The translations under genes were made by a program, and so were the position numbers. Shown here one piece after another: positions 44,909 to 54,319 of a DNA stretch of 64,000 nt. The DNA comes from Bacillota bacterium (GTDB taxonomy: Bacteria; Bacillota; Desulfotomaculia; Desulfotomaculales; VENG01). The stretch spans positions 23,961-87,960 of the forward strand of contig VENG01000009.1 in NCBI GenBank assembly GCA_009711705.1, in the 5' to 3' direction. Below the pieces are notes generated by a model, which ran no database searches, was not told the DNA's origin, and saw only the letters and a list, made by a program, of their open reading frames with translations. Positions within the stretch are counted from its first letter, which is position 1. Each line of letters opens with the position of its first letter.

Positions 44909-46553
44909 GGACCAAAAACAAGCGTTTTTTTTTCGATCTGCCAAAGCATGGCAAAACTATTTCGACGCCCGTGGACTGCTCCCTGGAATAGAGCCCTCGC
45001 GAGAACAAATTACCGTAATACAACAAAACGAAAATCAAATGCTGATTAACGGCTCGGCAGGAACCGGTAAAAGCATTACCTTGCTTTATAAATTAATAAA
45101 AACAATGGAGCAAGAACAAGAAGGCCAGCGCATTCTCTACGTTACATTTAACCGCACCCTACTAGATGATGCAAGAAAGAGGGCAAAACGATCGAAGCAA
45201 TTTGAGTACCTCAAGGGCAGGCATGAACTGCACATGCACACCTTTCACTATATGGCCTACACACTTTTAAAACAGATGGGCTTTGAATGGGTAAGGCCGT
45301 TTAACTCGACCCTTAGAGATATAAAGAACATGGAAAATGACTTGATGCGCCGAATAAGGATTATTCTCGAAAGTTACACCAATTCTCCGGAGTATAGCTG
45401 CCTGCCGCAGGGTGAAAAATTTTACGCCACTCAAAATGCCGCTTTCTTTCTAGAAGAGATCCTGTGGATGAAGGCAAATGGGTATATACGGAAGGAAGAC
45501 TATCTAAAGGTGGAACGCACCGGGCGGAGCAACAATCCCAGGCTTACAAAGCTGCAGCGAAACACCGTATATAATATTTTTGAAGAATACCAGAGACAGA
45601 TGAAAGAAAAATTCCACCAGGATATGGACATGGAAGATTACGCGCTGTTATTGCTGCAGTATTTCGATCAAATACAGCCTGAGCTGCATTATGACTATAT
45701 TTACGTTGATGAAGTCCAAGACCTTAAGCCCATGCAAATAAAGATTTTGGCCAAATTAGCTAACAAATCAATTGTTATCTGTGGCGACCCCAAACAGCGG
45801 ATCTATAAAAATAGCCCTCACACATACGCCAATTTGGGACTCCAGATTCAGGGGCGAAAAAACAGAAACCTGAACACCAATTTCCGTTCCACAAAGCAAA
45901 TAATGGCCCTGGCCAATGCCTTAGAATTTGAAGATATAGAAAAAGAAAGAGAAGACACCCGTAATTTTGTTAGAGAAGGGGAAAAGCCGGAAATTCGTTT
46001 TTACGATACCCAAGATAAAATGCACAAATACTTGATTAAGGCCATTAAACAAATAATTGCCAAGGATCCAAGCAGCACCATTGCCGTGATTCACAGATAC
46101 GAGGAAGAAATAATACGCAATAAAACACCAAGGGTGAAAAACGCCTTGGCAAGCCAATTCTTCTTAATTACCACGGAACAGTATAACAAGCAATTTGACT
46201 ACAACGCGGAAAAGAGACCTATCTTTTTTACCGACGCATACAGTGTTAAGGGCCTGGAATTTGACCATGTCTTTATCCTGCAATTTGACCGAACGCATTA
46301 CCCTCATCAAAAGAGGATCGATGATCTAAATGCACAGGCCGAAAAGAGAAGCAGTGACAGCTATGACCGGGATTACGACACTATACTCAATGACGAGAAG
46401 AAAATACTGTATGTGGCCCTAACCCGGGCGCGGAAAACTGCGGTTCTACTTTGGGTGGGAAATAATCACCTCAAGGTTTCCCCCTTCATCCGGGACTTTA
46501 AAGGGTCGGACTACCATGCTTATGGGTTCAAAAAATCAATATTTGCAAAGTAA
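44883..46553 (+). CDS. second UvrD-like SF1 helicase
   Basis: TTG 44883 is preferred (GGGGAG 7 bases upstream); the longer frame from 44784 overlaps the upstream gene without an SD. The ~556-residue protein has Walker A INGSAGTGKSIT, II YIYVDEVQDLKP, III VICGDPKQRIYKNSP, IV NFRSTKQIMALANAL, V AYSVKGLEFDHVFIL and VI LYVALTRARKTAVLLW. It lacks a nuclease domain and most of the 1B/2B insertions, so it is a compact helicase. It overlaps the Fe-S gene by 26 bases. Two helicases of opposite polarity with a Fe-S scaffold would recall RecBCD/AddAB architecture; polarity is not knowable here. Confidence 0.85.
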   Translation: MTGMPAPVEDQKQAFFFRSAKAWQNYFDARGLLPGIEPSREQITVIQQNENQMLINGSAGTGKSITLLYKLIKTMEQEQEGQRILYVTFNRTLLDDARKRAKRSKQFEYLKGRHELHMHTFHYMAYTLLKQMGFEWVRPFNSTLRDIKNMENDLMRRIRIILESYTNSPEYSCLPQGEKFYATQNAAFFLEEILWMKANGYIRKEDYLKVERTGRSNNPRLTKLQRNTVYNIFEEYQRQMKEKFHQDMDMEDYALLLLQYFDQIQPELHYDYIYVDEVQDLKPMQIKILAKLANKSIVICGDPKQRIYKNSPHTYANLGLQIQGRKNRNLNTNFRSTKQIMALANALEFEDIEKEREDTRNFVREGEKPEIRFYDTQDKMHKYLIKAIKQIIAKDPSSTIAVIHRYEEEIIRNKTPRVKNALASQFFLITTEQYNKQFDYNAEKRPIFFTDAYSVKGLEFDHVFILQFDRTHYPHQKRIDDLNAQAEKRSSDSYDRDYDTILNDEKKILYVALTRARKTAVLLWVGNNHLKVSPFIRDFKGSDYHAYGFKKSIFAK

Positions 46554-46892
46554 CTACCGGCGGTAAGGTGTGTGGTGGGGTTTATGACCTGTATGCCTTC
46601 TGGAAAAAATTATGGCTATGCGATAGACATGGGTATAAGGTTGTAGGATAATGGATTTGCTTGACGCGTCTTGTTTATCAATAAGTTGGTTAGTGATTTA
46701 AGCCTGCCCCTTTCCGGCGATCAGACCTTTCCTTGGTTATTCAATGTAATGTTTTTCATTTCAAGCTAAGGCTTGATTATACAATTCCACAATTAGACAG
46801 GGGTTGGGGTATTTCCTCACATATGTCAGCCAACCAATCCATTAAGGCTGTCATCCCCCCAGTTTTTATTTGGATCCATTGTAATGGTATAC

Positions 46893-46912
46893 TGTGACCA
46901 CCGTCTGTCACA
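46893..46912. promoter_or_regulatory. TGTGAC-N8-GTCACA operator (copy 3)
   Basis: The arms are identical to copy 2 and the spacer is different (CACCGTCT). It lies within the duplicated block downstream of the pPIWI-RE fragment. Confidence 0.65.
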
Positions 46913-46944
46913 AAAAAATATCGCCTATTAAAATTTGAGGCGAT
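46912..46944 (-). terminator. terminator after the pPIWI-RE fragment
   Basis: An ATCGCCT / AGGCGAT stem is followed on the minus strand by ATTTTTTTG. It matches the terminator at 36171-36201. Confidence 0.8.
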
Positions 46945-46978
46945 CAGTGTCCGTACTTCCCAGAGGAGTGCCTTTCTT

Positions 46979-49324
46979 TTATCGATGCTCCTCTACTAAT
47001 ACATCTTCTTCAAACACCGTTTCTACGAATTCCTCCTTCTTCATCCAGTATTTTTTAATTGCTTTGAGCTGATGCATAGGGAAAGGAAGGACCGTACTAG
47101 CGTCGTAGGTAATGTTTGTTCTGCGGAGTTTATCAATCATAATGGCAATTTTGTCCCGCTCATTCTCATCTTTGCATCCCAGTGGAATGATCTCAACTGC
47201 ATTTTGCTTCATTAGCATTTTATTAGGCATGTTATATTTGGTGGCATCTTTCTTTATCTGCCAAGAGCTTGGCCGTGCTCCAACACTGTAATAAATTCCT
47301 TTATTATCCTTGAAAAGACCACTTTTTTTGTTAATACCCAAATCTTCAAGCCCATTAACAATATCATATTGTGGCACATCATCATTAGTAGTATTAATTC
47401 TAATAACACGCAATCGATGAGTATTGGGTAATGTTTCATTGGGAAAAGGCAAAAACTGATGGTCAATTTTCGGATTGGATAGATTGTTCCACCATCTAAA
47501 GCGTAAGGAAGCTTTGACCATTAGATACACCATGCCCGTGGTATTCACTAATAACTCTTCTAATTCCTGCTTTAGGAAACCTTGAAAGCGCTTATAATCT
47601 TCATCGTTTAATGCCACATAGTTTTCATTTGCGTGCAGTAAGCCGTCCTTAATATTTAGCCAACGGCTATCTCCTAGTTTTTTCAACCAGAGCTGCTTGC
47701 CATCGAACCAGCTCAAAACTGGTAAAAATTCACTAGTTCTTTTCTTGTTGTTCCATCGCTTTAAAATATCTACAGAAACTATCTGATCGTGGGATGAAAT
47801 TTCATTTAGACCAGCAGGGAAAAACCCAAAATCAGCCAACAAATCGAAGAAAGAGTTTTTAATGCGACTATGGGGGCTATCTTTTACTCCCTGCTTATCT
47901 CCCACATGCAAAGGATGAATGAATTGAGTAATCCTCCCGCATGCTGCCATACCGTTACGAATAGCCTGCTTAGGGTCTTTATCCTCTCCATATTCTTCTT
48001 TATTATCTATTTCAACCAAGGCCATGTTATTTAGGGCCACACGTCCTGCACCAGCCCTAATTTCGTTAACCCGCTTTTTAAAAGCCTTCTCCTGTCCAAA
48101 TTCAACTATTTCCAGCTCTTTAACCATCCATGTAGGATTAATATGTACCAAGTGAATAATTACCTGATTGTCTGCATTCAATAGGTACCGGTTTTCCCCC
48201 AGAGCCTCAACGAGAATAGGTTGTTCTTCGGGTTTTGACATAGGCGTGGTCAAAACTTCTATTACCTTTTCATACATTTCCCGGCTAACCCAAAGTTCAA
48301 AGGTTACTTCCATTTCATCAGCAGTCTTGACCGGCAATCGCTTTCTCTTTTTCTTACTTTTTATTTCATCAAGTAAAGGCAACTGATATTGTAAGTCACA
48401 TTCTTTTTTGAAAAGTTCAAATAGCTGACGCCTTTCAGGCAAGCCAATTCCTGGCTGCACTATGACCCCCTCTTGCCCGTATGCCTGGTTAGAATGCACA
48501 ATTAAAGCCTTAACCCCTTTCGTCCCAACAAAAAAAGGTTCAGGTTCCTTTAACACATCGTCAGGAACAAGGCTTTTTCCCATAAGCACATCCCAAAACA
48601 AATAGTCCGAAGCATGCCACTGTGTAAAGTCTTTTTGATTCCAAACCCGCTTAAACTGCAATTTGGAAAAGGCCATCACACTACTTTCTGTATTCTGCAT
48701 AGGATTGGAGATAGATACTAACATAGATGACTTAACCCGTTTGCGCAAGCGGCAAAAATTTTTTCCTTCCGAAGAGGTAAATACAACCGCCAATTCTTGA
48801 TAACGGCGAATACCAATGCTAACCTTTAAAAGATAACGGTCAGCATCGCAGCCGCGGGTAATTACCGATGTCCGTAGTACGTACGAAAAGTGGACAGGGT
48901 CAATAATATGTCTATCTGTATAAAAGGAATCCTCCCATGAGTCAATTGCAAGAAAGATTTGTTTCATCTCTGCTTCCGTAAAAATATACGGCACATGGGA
49001 ACATCGTTTCTCAGGCGCTGACTTTACTGTGGGCACATAAATTTCCCTATATCCATTTCTGATTAAAAACATAGCCACATCACGTAAAAGACGCTCTTTT
49101 ATATAATGGGTTGAGGGCTGTTCCGGCACAGCATATATAAATTCATCAACCATCGGCTTTGTGAGACGAATTCCTGAATAACCTTTTCTGTCATAATACT
49201 CATCGAATCGTCTTAAATAACTTTCCTGCGCCTTGTACGCATATCCTGTCATTCTCTTTTCCTTTAGAAATACCGCCAGCATCTCTGAGATATCACTGTG
49301 CCATTGATAGATATCTTTAATCAT
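46979..49324 (-). pseudogene. chimera: tyrosine recombinase N-terminus fused to pPIWI-RE C-terminal region
   Basis: ATG 49324 overlaps the previous stop as ATGA and has an AGAGGTG SD. Residues 1 to ~143 are a recombinase core-binding region (AYKAQESYLRRFDEYYDRKG, then VPYIFTEAEMKQIFLAID). From about residue 145 (FSYVLRTSVITRG, at about nt 48,890) the sequence becomes the middle and RNase H-like C-terminal domains of a pPIWI-RE protein: ACGRITQFIHPLHVGD, RLRVIRINTTNDDVPQY, GIYYSVGARPSSWQ and STVLPFPMHQLKAIKKYW. The recombinase catalytic domain and the pPIWI-RE N-terminal and first domains are missing. The fusion is in frame for 781 residues, so a product could be made, but the join looks like a deletion scar. 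Confidence 0.72.
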
Positions 49325-50559
49325 TGAAGCACCTCTTCTGGATCTAAGGTGCATTTCCTCAATCCCTGTATATCAATTTTTAGGTAGATACTGGTAGTAT
49401 GGATACTCTGATGTCCTAATGCCTCGGAAATAACAGGAAGTGGTGTCTTTGCTTCAAGCATGTTTCTCGCTAAGGTACTCCTCAGCGAATGCATGCCGCA
49501 ATGAACACCAATAGGCACTTCAATCCCAGCTGCCTTCATATAACTATGGAGCTCACTATAAAAGCTTTCGTTTTCTCCAAATGCATCAAAAGGTGCACGG
49601 TGACGAACAAAAAGTCTGTCGCTAGCTGTTTTTGGACGACCATTCTTCAAATAATCAATTACTGCCCAACCAATATCATCTAATAGAGGCAGTTCTAGTG
49701 GCTGGCCTGTTTTCTGCATGGTAATATTAATTGATTTGCGGTTCCAATTTAAATGAGATATCTTCATCCTTCTGATATCACTAACTCTTAGTCCAAGTCG
49801 TACAATCATCAGCAGGATTGCATAATCCCTTTTCCCTTTTGCGCCACCTCTGTCAACAGCTTCAAGTAGTTTTTTTACGTCCTCTGTTTTCCATGAATGC
49901 GGTATAAATGCATCGCGCAGAATCCTTACATGCGGGAGGGACCCGGCTAAGTCATTTTGAATGAATCCCATCTCTTTTAAGAAATTAAAATAATTACGCA
50001 GTACATAAAGTACTGTAGCAACATATCTAGGTTTGGATTGTGCAAAAGCACCCAAAAAATCTGTCACATAGCGAGCAGTTATTTCTGTTGAAGAATTAAT
50101 TCCTTTTTCCTTCATATGGTAAAGCAGTCTGTGTACGATGTTGTTGTTACATAAAATTGTTGCATCTGCATAGTTACGTTCCATGCACTTTTTCTGGAAA
50201 AGATCATATTCCTTCTCAAATGCAATTGGACAAACAAATGGCTTTATATGGGAACGCATAAAGTGATTAAGAACGCCGTTTTCAAGGTAATAAAGTAAAT
50301 TCTGAACTGGTTTCATGACCCTATTAGTTTTGCTTTCAGCCCGTCCCCAAAACCCTTCCATTTTAACTCCAGTTTTTTCTCTAATAAATGCCAGTCCGGC
50401 TTCTTCGTTAAAATTGGTATACCCATTACTCTCCATAAATTTAAGAAGAGAGTTGAGGGTTCCCCTCTGATTTCTAATAGTCGTTATAGCATACTGATTT
50501 TCTGCCATGATTTTCAGGACTGCATCAACAGCATTCCTTAAGGGTTGTAAATCATTCAT
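49321..50559 (-). CDS. tyrosine recombinase, first gene of a multi-recombinase element
   Basis: ATG 50559 (AAAGGATGAG upstream) gives 412 residues. The catalytic residues are present: Arg in RLGLRVSDIRRMK, HSLRSTLARNML (HxxR), ALGHQSIHTTSIYLK with the last His and Tyr. Its stop overlaps the start of a second recombinase N-terminus by 4 bases (ATGA). Overlapping tandem tyrosine recombinases of this size are characteristic of recombinase-in-trio (RIT) elements or Tn554-like transposons. The element appears to be inserted into the integrase fragment at 50687, and its left part has been deleted. Confidence 0.85.
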   Translation of the reverse strand: MNDLQPLRNAVDAVLKIMAENQYAITTIRNQRGTLNSLLKFMESNGYTNFNEEAGLAFIREKTGVKMEGFWGRAESKTNRVMKPVQNLLYYLENGVLNHFMRSHIKPFVCPIAFEKEYDLFQKKCMERNYADATILCNNNIVHRLLYHMKEKGINSSTEITARYVTDFLGAFAQSKPRYVATVLYVLRNYFNFLKEMGFIQNDLAGSLPHVRILRDAFIPHSWKTEDVKKLLEAVDRGGAKGKRDYAILLMIVRLGLRVSDIRRMKISHLNWNRKSINITMQKTGQPLELPLLDDIGWAVIDYLKNGRPKTASDRLFVRHRAPFDAFGENESFYSELHSYMKAAGIEVPIGVHCGMHSLRSTLARNMLEAKTPLPVISEALGHQSIHTTSIYLKIDIQGLRKCTLDPEEVLQ

Positions 50560-50686
50560 AAGTAACTCATCCTTTCTTTTTAAAAGATAGGATAAGTATG
50601 AATTATGGGGAGTGATATTATGCACATCCTACATATTAATGGAAGCACGATAAACATTCCACATAATATTTGACTCTACATAATGG

Positions 50687-51130
50687 CGCATGGTGTGGGG
50701 CGAGACGCGTACGTCAAAGATATTAGCCTTTTTGCCGTACTTTTTAAACTGGTCCTGAATAGTGCTGCGGCTAAGGGCTGTCCCACGGATACTGGTGAAT
50801 AAATGGTCAGAATCATTAGGCCTTAGGTCTCTATAGTAAAGATATTTTTCTAGTATTCTTGCACACCTGGTCGAAAAAGGGACATGACCGCTTGAGCCCT
50901 TACCTGAGACCTTGACCATCCCCTCTTTTAAATCAACATCCTGAGTCCGCAGGCCGCAAAGCTCGGCCAATCGGATTCCGGTGTCCAACAGCAAAAGGAA
51001 GATCGTATAATCACGAAAGCCGGTAAAGGTAGTCCTGTCAGGCTGCTCTAAGAGCCTTGCCACCTGATCTTTTGTAAAGGCCTGTATGGGCTCACCTTTA
51101 CCTCTCACCTTTTTTAAAGTTGGAGCAAAC
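50687..51130 (-). pseudogene. integrase fragment, partial copy of the 16733 gene
   Basis: From TLKKVRGKGEPIQ to SPHTMRH the reading is nearly the same as the intact integrase at 16733-17695, with scattered changes. At its 3' side it is cut after HTMRH by the recombinase element. At its 5' side (about 51,130) it joins a serine recombinase fragment in the opposite orientation. It lacks the core-binding domain and the catalytic Tyr. Confidence 0.88.
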
Positions 51131-51144
51131 TTTAACTGAGGAAT

Positions 51145-51479
51145 TACAGCTAGAGCAAGGCGATAGTGACCAGGAAAGTAAACTATCTTGCTACATCGAC
51201 ATCGTAACTCATACTTCAAAAGAGATTCAACAAGTTAAAAGCATAATGCAAGAAAACAAAATATTCTTACGGCAAAAAAAATCTCTTTTGGCATTAAAAG
51301 CTGGATGGCTGGAGAAACTGGTAAACATTCCTTTGTTATGGGACCATATGGGTATAGAGGAAAGGAATGTGGTTACTGAAGAGCTTTACAGGAAAATTGT
51401 AGTTACCCCTAATAAAGAGGTCATTTTAGATAACAAAATTTTACCACATAAAAGTAAAAAAGGAACTTATTTGAAGTAA
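51145..51479 (+). pseudogene. serine recombinase C-terminal fragment
   Basis: The reading QESKLSCYIDIVTHTSKEIQ through AGWLEKLVNIPLLWDH matches the C-terminal coiled-coil part of the serine recombinase at 20541-21164. The N-terminal and catalytic domains are gone. Together with the adjoining integrase piece it is an internally deleted copy of the 16-21 kb element, with about 3.5 kb missing. Confidence 0.85.
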
Positions 51480-51620
51480 AACTCCTGTGGCAGTATGACA
51501 GTTTTATTCACGTTAAATAACGATGGAAAAATGCCCATTAAATAACTCAGCAAAACCAAGCAACACATTGGCCTTTATAGCATTTCACGGTAATGCTTCC
51601 ACCTGAGGGCAAAATAGACT

Positions 51621-51734
51621 TTGATTTGGTATAAAAGATTTTCTGATGGGATTATTACCCTCAAATCTTTAGCAGAGCTATATGAAGGCAGCGCATCAAC
51701 ATTTTATAAACACATAAACAGAGCCAGGGCTTAA
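51621..51734 (+). pseudogene. C-terminal HTH remnant of a recombinase or regulator
   Basis: A 37-residue tail reads IWYKRFSDGIITLKSLAELY, then a recognition-like helix (SASTFYKHINRA), and stops before a terminator. It resembles the Hin-type C-terminal HTH of a resolvase. No upstream frame continues it, so it is a fragment. Nothing else is seen in 51,480-51,620. Confidence 0.4.
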
Positions 51735-51760
51735 CACATACCCCGGCTCTGTTTAATTAT
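51719..51760 (+). terminator. terminator upstream of cooF
   Basis: A CAGAGCC / GGCTCTG stem with inner GGG / CCC pairs is followed by TTTAATTATT. Confidence 0.75.
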
Positions 51761-51884
51761 TATGAAGAGAATCAAGGTGGTGGATCTTTTAGCTATTTAC
51801 AGAAAAGTCTGAGATTTAGCAGGAAAAATAAATCCCGGCAAGAAATGTACTGGTCAATAGTAAAAATGGTAGGAGGTGACATTT

Positions 51885-52370
51885 TTGCCAAGAGAGATAT
51901 TTATTGACTATGAATTATGCTTGGGGTGCAAATCGTGCGAAATTGCCTGCGCCGTTGAACATTCTGAGACAAAAGAGTTATTATCCGTTTTGAACGACCC
52001 GCTGCCGCCTCGAAAACGAATTTTTGTATGCTCTGCTTTCTCAAAAAATATACCGTTAAATTGCAGTCACTGTGAGGATGCGCCCTGTCTGCGGGCATGC
52101 CCCACCGGGGCGCTATATAAGGAAGGGGATCTTATATTACATGCCCGTGCCATATGCTTAGGCTGCGGCGCCTGTGAAACGGCCTGTCCATTCGGGGTAA
52201 TCACCCGCTACCCTAACAGCAAAGTGATAGCCAAATGTGACCGCTGTCCGGACAGAAATACCCCGGCCTGTGTAGAAGCCTGCCCTACCGGCGCTATCAA
52301 ATTTGACCACCGTAACATCCTCGAGGGAGTACGGCAAAAAGCGGCAAGAAGTCTTGTTACCGGCATTTGA
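51885..52370 (+). CDS. cooF: CooF-type polyferredoxin
   Basis: TTG 51885 has AGGAGG 8 bases upstream; a GTG at 51876 is inside the SD. The 161-residue iron-sulfur protein has cysteine motifs for four [4Fe-4S] clusters: CLGCKSCEIAC, CSHCEDAPCLRAC, CLGCGACETACPFG and CDRCPDRNTPACVEAC. It carries electrons from CO dehydrogenase to a partner such as a hydrogenase or NAD(P) reductase. cooS starts 50 bases downstream. No membrane segment is present. Confidence 0.88.
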   Translation: MPREIFIDYELCLGCKSCEIACAVEHSETKELLSVLNDPLPPRKRIFVCSAFSKNIPLNCSHCEDAPCLRACPTGALYKEGDLILHARAICLGCGACETACPFGVITRYPNSKVIAKCDRCPDRNTPACVEACPTGAIKFDHRNILEGVRQKAARSLVTGI

Positions 52371-52420
52371 ATACAGAAAACACCTATCTGTTTATTTTTT
52401 TTTGAAAGGGGAGAGAATTC

Positions 52421-54280
52421 ATGTCGGATAAAAGTTCAGATAAAGCATCTCTGTCTATGATCAAGAAAGCTTCCACCGACAATGTGAAACTTGTTTGGGA
52501 CCGTTTGGAAGCCCAGGAGCCCCAGTGCGGATTTGGAAAGCTGGGCATCTGCTGCCGGAACTGCAACATGGGACCCTGCCGCATTGATCCTTTTGGTGAC
52601 GGGCCCCAGGAAGGTGTATGTGGTGCCGGAGCCGATACTATAGTAATGAGGAATGTTTTAAGGGCTATTGCCAGCGGCGCGGCTGCGCACTCCGACCACG
52701 GTCGCGGTATTGCCATGACACTTAATGAGTGGGCCCGGGGAACTGCTAAAGATTATCCTGTAAAGGACGAAAACAAGCTCAAAGCCCTCGCCGGTGAATT
52801 GCAGGTTTCAATTGACGGTAAAGACCCGAAGGTCATTGCCCTGGAAGTTACAAACTGTTTACTGGAACAATTTGGCTGCATCAAAGGACATTTAGACTTT
52901 GTGAACCGTGTCCCGCAAAAAAGAAGGGAGCTCTGGGAGAAGTTAAACATCACTCCCCGGGGCATTGATCGCGAAGTTGTGGAAAGTATGCACCGCACAC
53001 ACATTGGCGTTGACAATGACTACGTGAGCCTAGCCTTACAGGGGTTGCGCACTGCCCTTAGTGACGGCTGGGGTGGCTCAACCATTGCTACAGAGTTGTC
53101 CGATGTACTTTTTGGGACCCCAAAACCTGTTAAGGGAGAAAGCAACCTGGGCGTTCTCCGGGATGACCAGGTGAATATTATTTTACACGGGCATGAGCCT
53201 ACCCTGTCTGATCTGATAGTTCACGCGGCCCGGGACCCGGAACTGTTAGAACTGGCCGGGAAAAAGGGCGCGGCAGGCATCAATATATGCGGCATGTGCT
53301 GCACCGGTAACGAAATCCTGATGCGCCACGGGGTACCGCTGGCAGGCAACTTCCTGCAGCAAGAACTGGCCATAGTTACCGGCGCTGTGGAAGCAGTGAT
53401 TGTGGACATACAGTGCATTATGCCTGCACTTCCTCATGTTGCCGGGTGTTACCATACGAAAATTATTTCCACTTCATCCAAGGCAAAGTTCCCGGGCGCT
53501 GAACATATAGAAATGAATGAACATAATGCCCTGGCGGTTGCCAAAAAGATTATACGCACGGCCATAGAAAACTTCCCCAACCGCAAAACGGAGAAAGTAA
53601 ATATTCCTTCGGAAACCATGGAATACATGGCCGGTTTTTCTGCCGAGGCTATCTTAAAGGCATTGGGCGGGTCCTTAACCCCATTGGTCGATGCCATAAA
53701 AACAGGCAGCATAAAGGGTATTGCTGCGATAGTCGGGTGTAATAATCCAAAGTACAAGCAAGATTACAGTCACCTGACATTTGCCCGGCAGTTAATTGAG
53801 GAAGACGTGCTGGTGGTTGGTACAGGCTGTGCTATGATCGCCAGCGCCAAGGACGGACTCCTGCTTCCAGAAGCGGCAGCGGGTGCAGGCCCCGGGCTGC
53901 GGGCAGTTTGTGAATCACTGGGCATACCACCTGTCTTGCACATGGGTTCCTGCGTTGACATCAGTCGTATTCTATTTGTGGCTGCAGCCATTGCCAACAC
54001 CCTTAACGTGGATATAAGCGACCTGCCCGTAGTAGCAGCGGCCCCGGAATGGATGTCTGAAAAGGCCGTTTCCATAGGCGTCTATGCCGTGGCCTCTGGT
54101 ATTTATACCATTTTGGGCACTGTTCCTCCCGTCTTAGGCAGCAAACAAGTAACTGAATTACTCACCGAAGGTACAAGGGACGTAGTCGGTGCCACCTTTG
54201 CCGTGGAAGAAGACCCTGAAAAGGCAGCGGAACTAGCCCTGCGGCATATTGCGCAAAAGCGCTCTGCTTTGGGACTGTGA
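52421..54280 (+). CDS. cooS: anaerobic carbon monoxide dehydrogenase catalytic subunit
   Basis: This 619-residue nickel-iron enzyme oxidises CO to CO2 (and the reverse) as a homodimer in the cytoplasm. N-terminal cysteines for the D and B clusters are seen in CGFGKLGICCRNCNMGPCR. C-cluster ligands are seen in HGHEPTLSD (His), GMCCTGNEILMRHG, DIQCIMPALPHVA, VGCNNP, GTGCAMIASAKDG and HMGSCVDISR. GGGGAGAG precedes the ATG. No cooC nickel-insertion ATPase or ACS gene is visible, so this looks like a stand-alone energy or redox-type CODH. The convergent oxidoreductase operon may accept its electrons. Confidence 0.97.
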   Translation: MSDKSSDKASLSMIKKASTDNVKLVWDRLEAQEPQCGFGKLGICCRNCNMGPCRIDPFGDGPQEGVCGAGADTIVMRNVLRAIASGAAAHSDHGRGIAMTLNEWARGTAKDYPVKDENKLKALAGELQVSIDGKDPKVIALEVTNCLLEQFGCIKGHLDFVNRVPQKRRELWEKLNITPRGIDREVVESMHRTHIGVDNDYVSLALQGLRTALSDGWGGSTIATELSDVLFGTPKPVKGESNLGVLRDDQVNIILHGHEPTLSDLIVHAARDPELLELAGKKGAAGINICGMCCTGNEILMRHGVPLAGNFLQQELAIVTGAVEAVIVDIQCIMPALPHVAGCYHTKIISTSSKAKFPGAEHIEMNEHNALAVAKKIIRTAIENFPNRKTEKVNIPSETMEYMAGFSAEAILKALGGSLTPLVDAIKTGSIKGIAAIVGCNNPKYKQDYSHLTFARQLIEEDVLVVGTGCAMIASAKDGLLLPEAAAGAGPGLRAVCESLGIPPVLHMGSCVDISRILFVAAAIANTLNVDISDLPVVAAAPEWMSEKAVSIGVYAVASGIYTILGTVPPVLGSKQVTELLTEGTRDVVGATFAVEEDPEKAAELALRHIAQKRSALGL

Positions 54281-54319
54281 TAAGCTAAAAAGGGAGGCGG
54301 TAAAAATGCCGTCTCCCCT

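Larger units (their letters stand above)
46554..46978. other. intergenic region with duplicated operator block
   Basis: No gene is visible. The left 260 bases are featureless. The right part (46,815-46,950) is a diverged copy of the terminator-operator-promoter block at 36,070-36,205. The promoter-like TACAAT on the minus strand (about 46,879) points into the convergent helicase operon, so it is a remnant that has lost its own gene or an antisense promoter. Confidence 0.6.
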
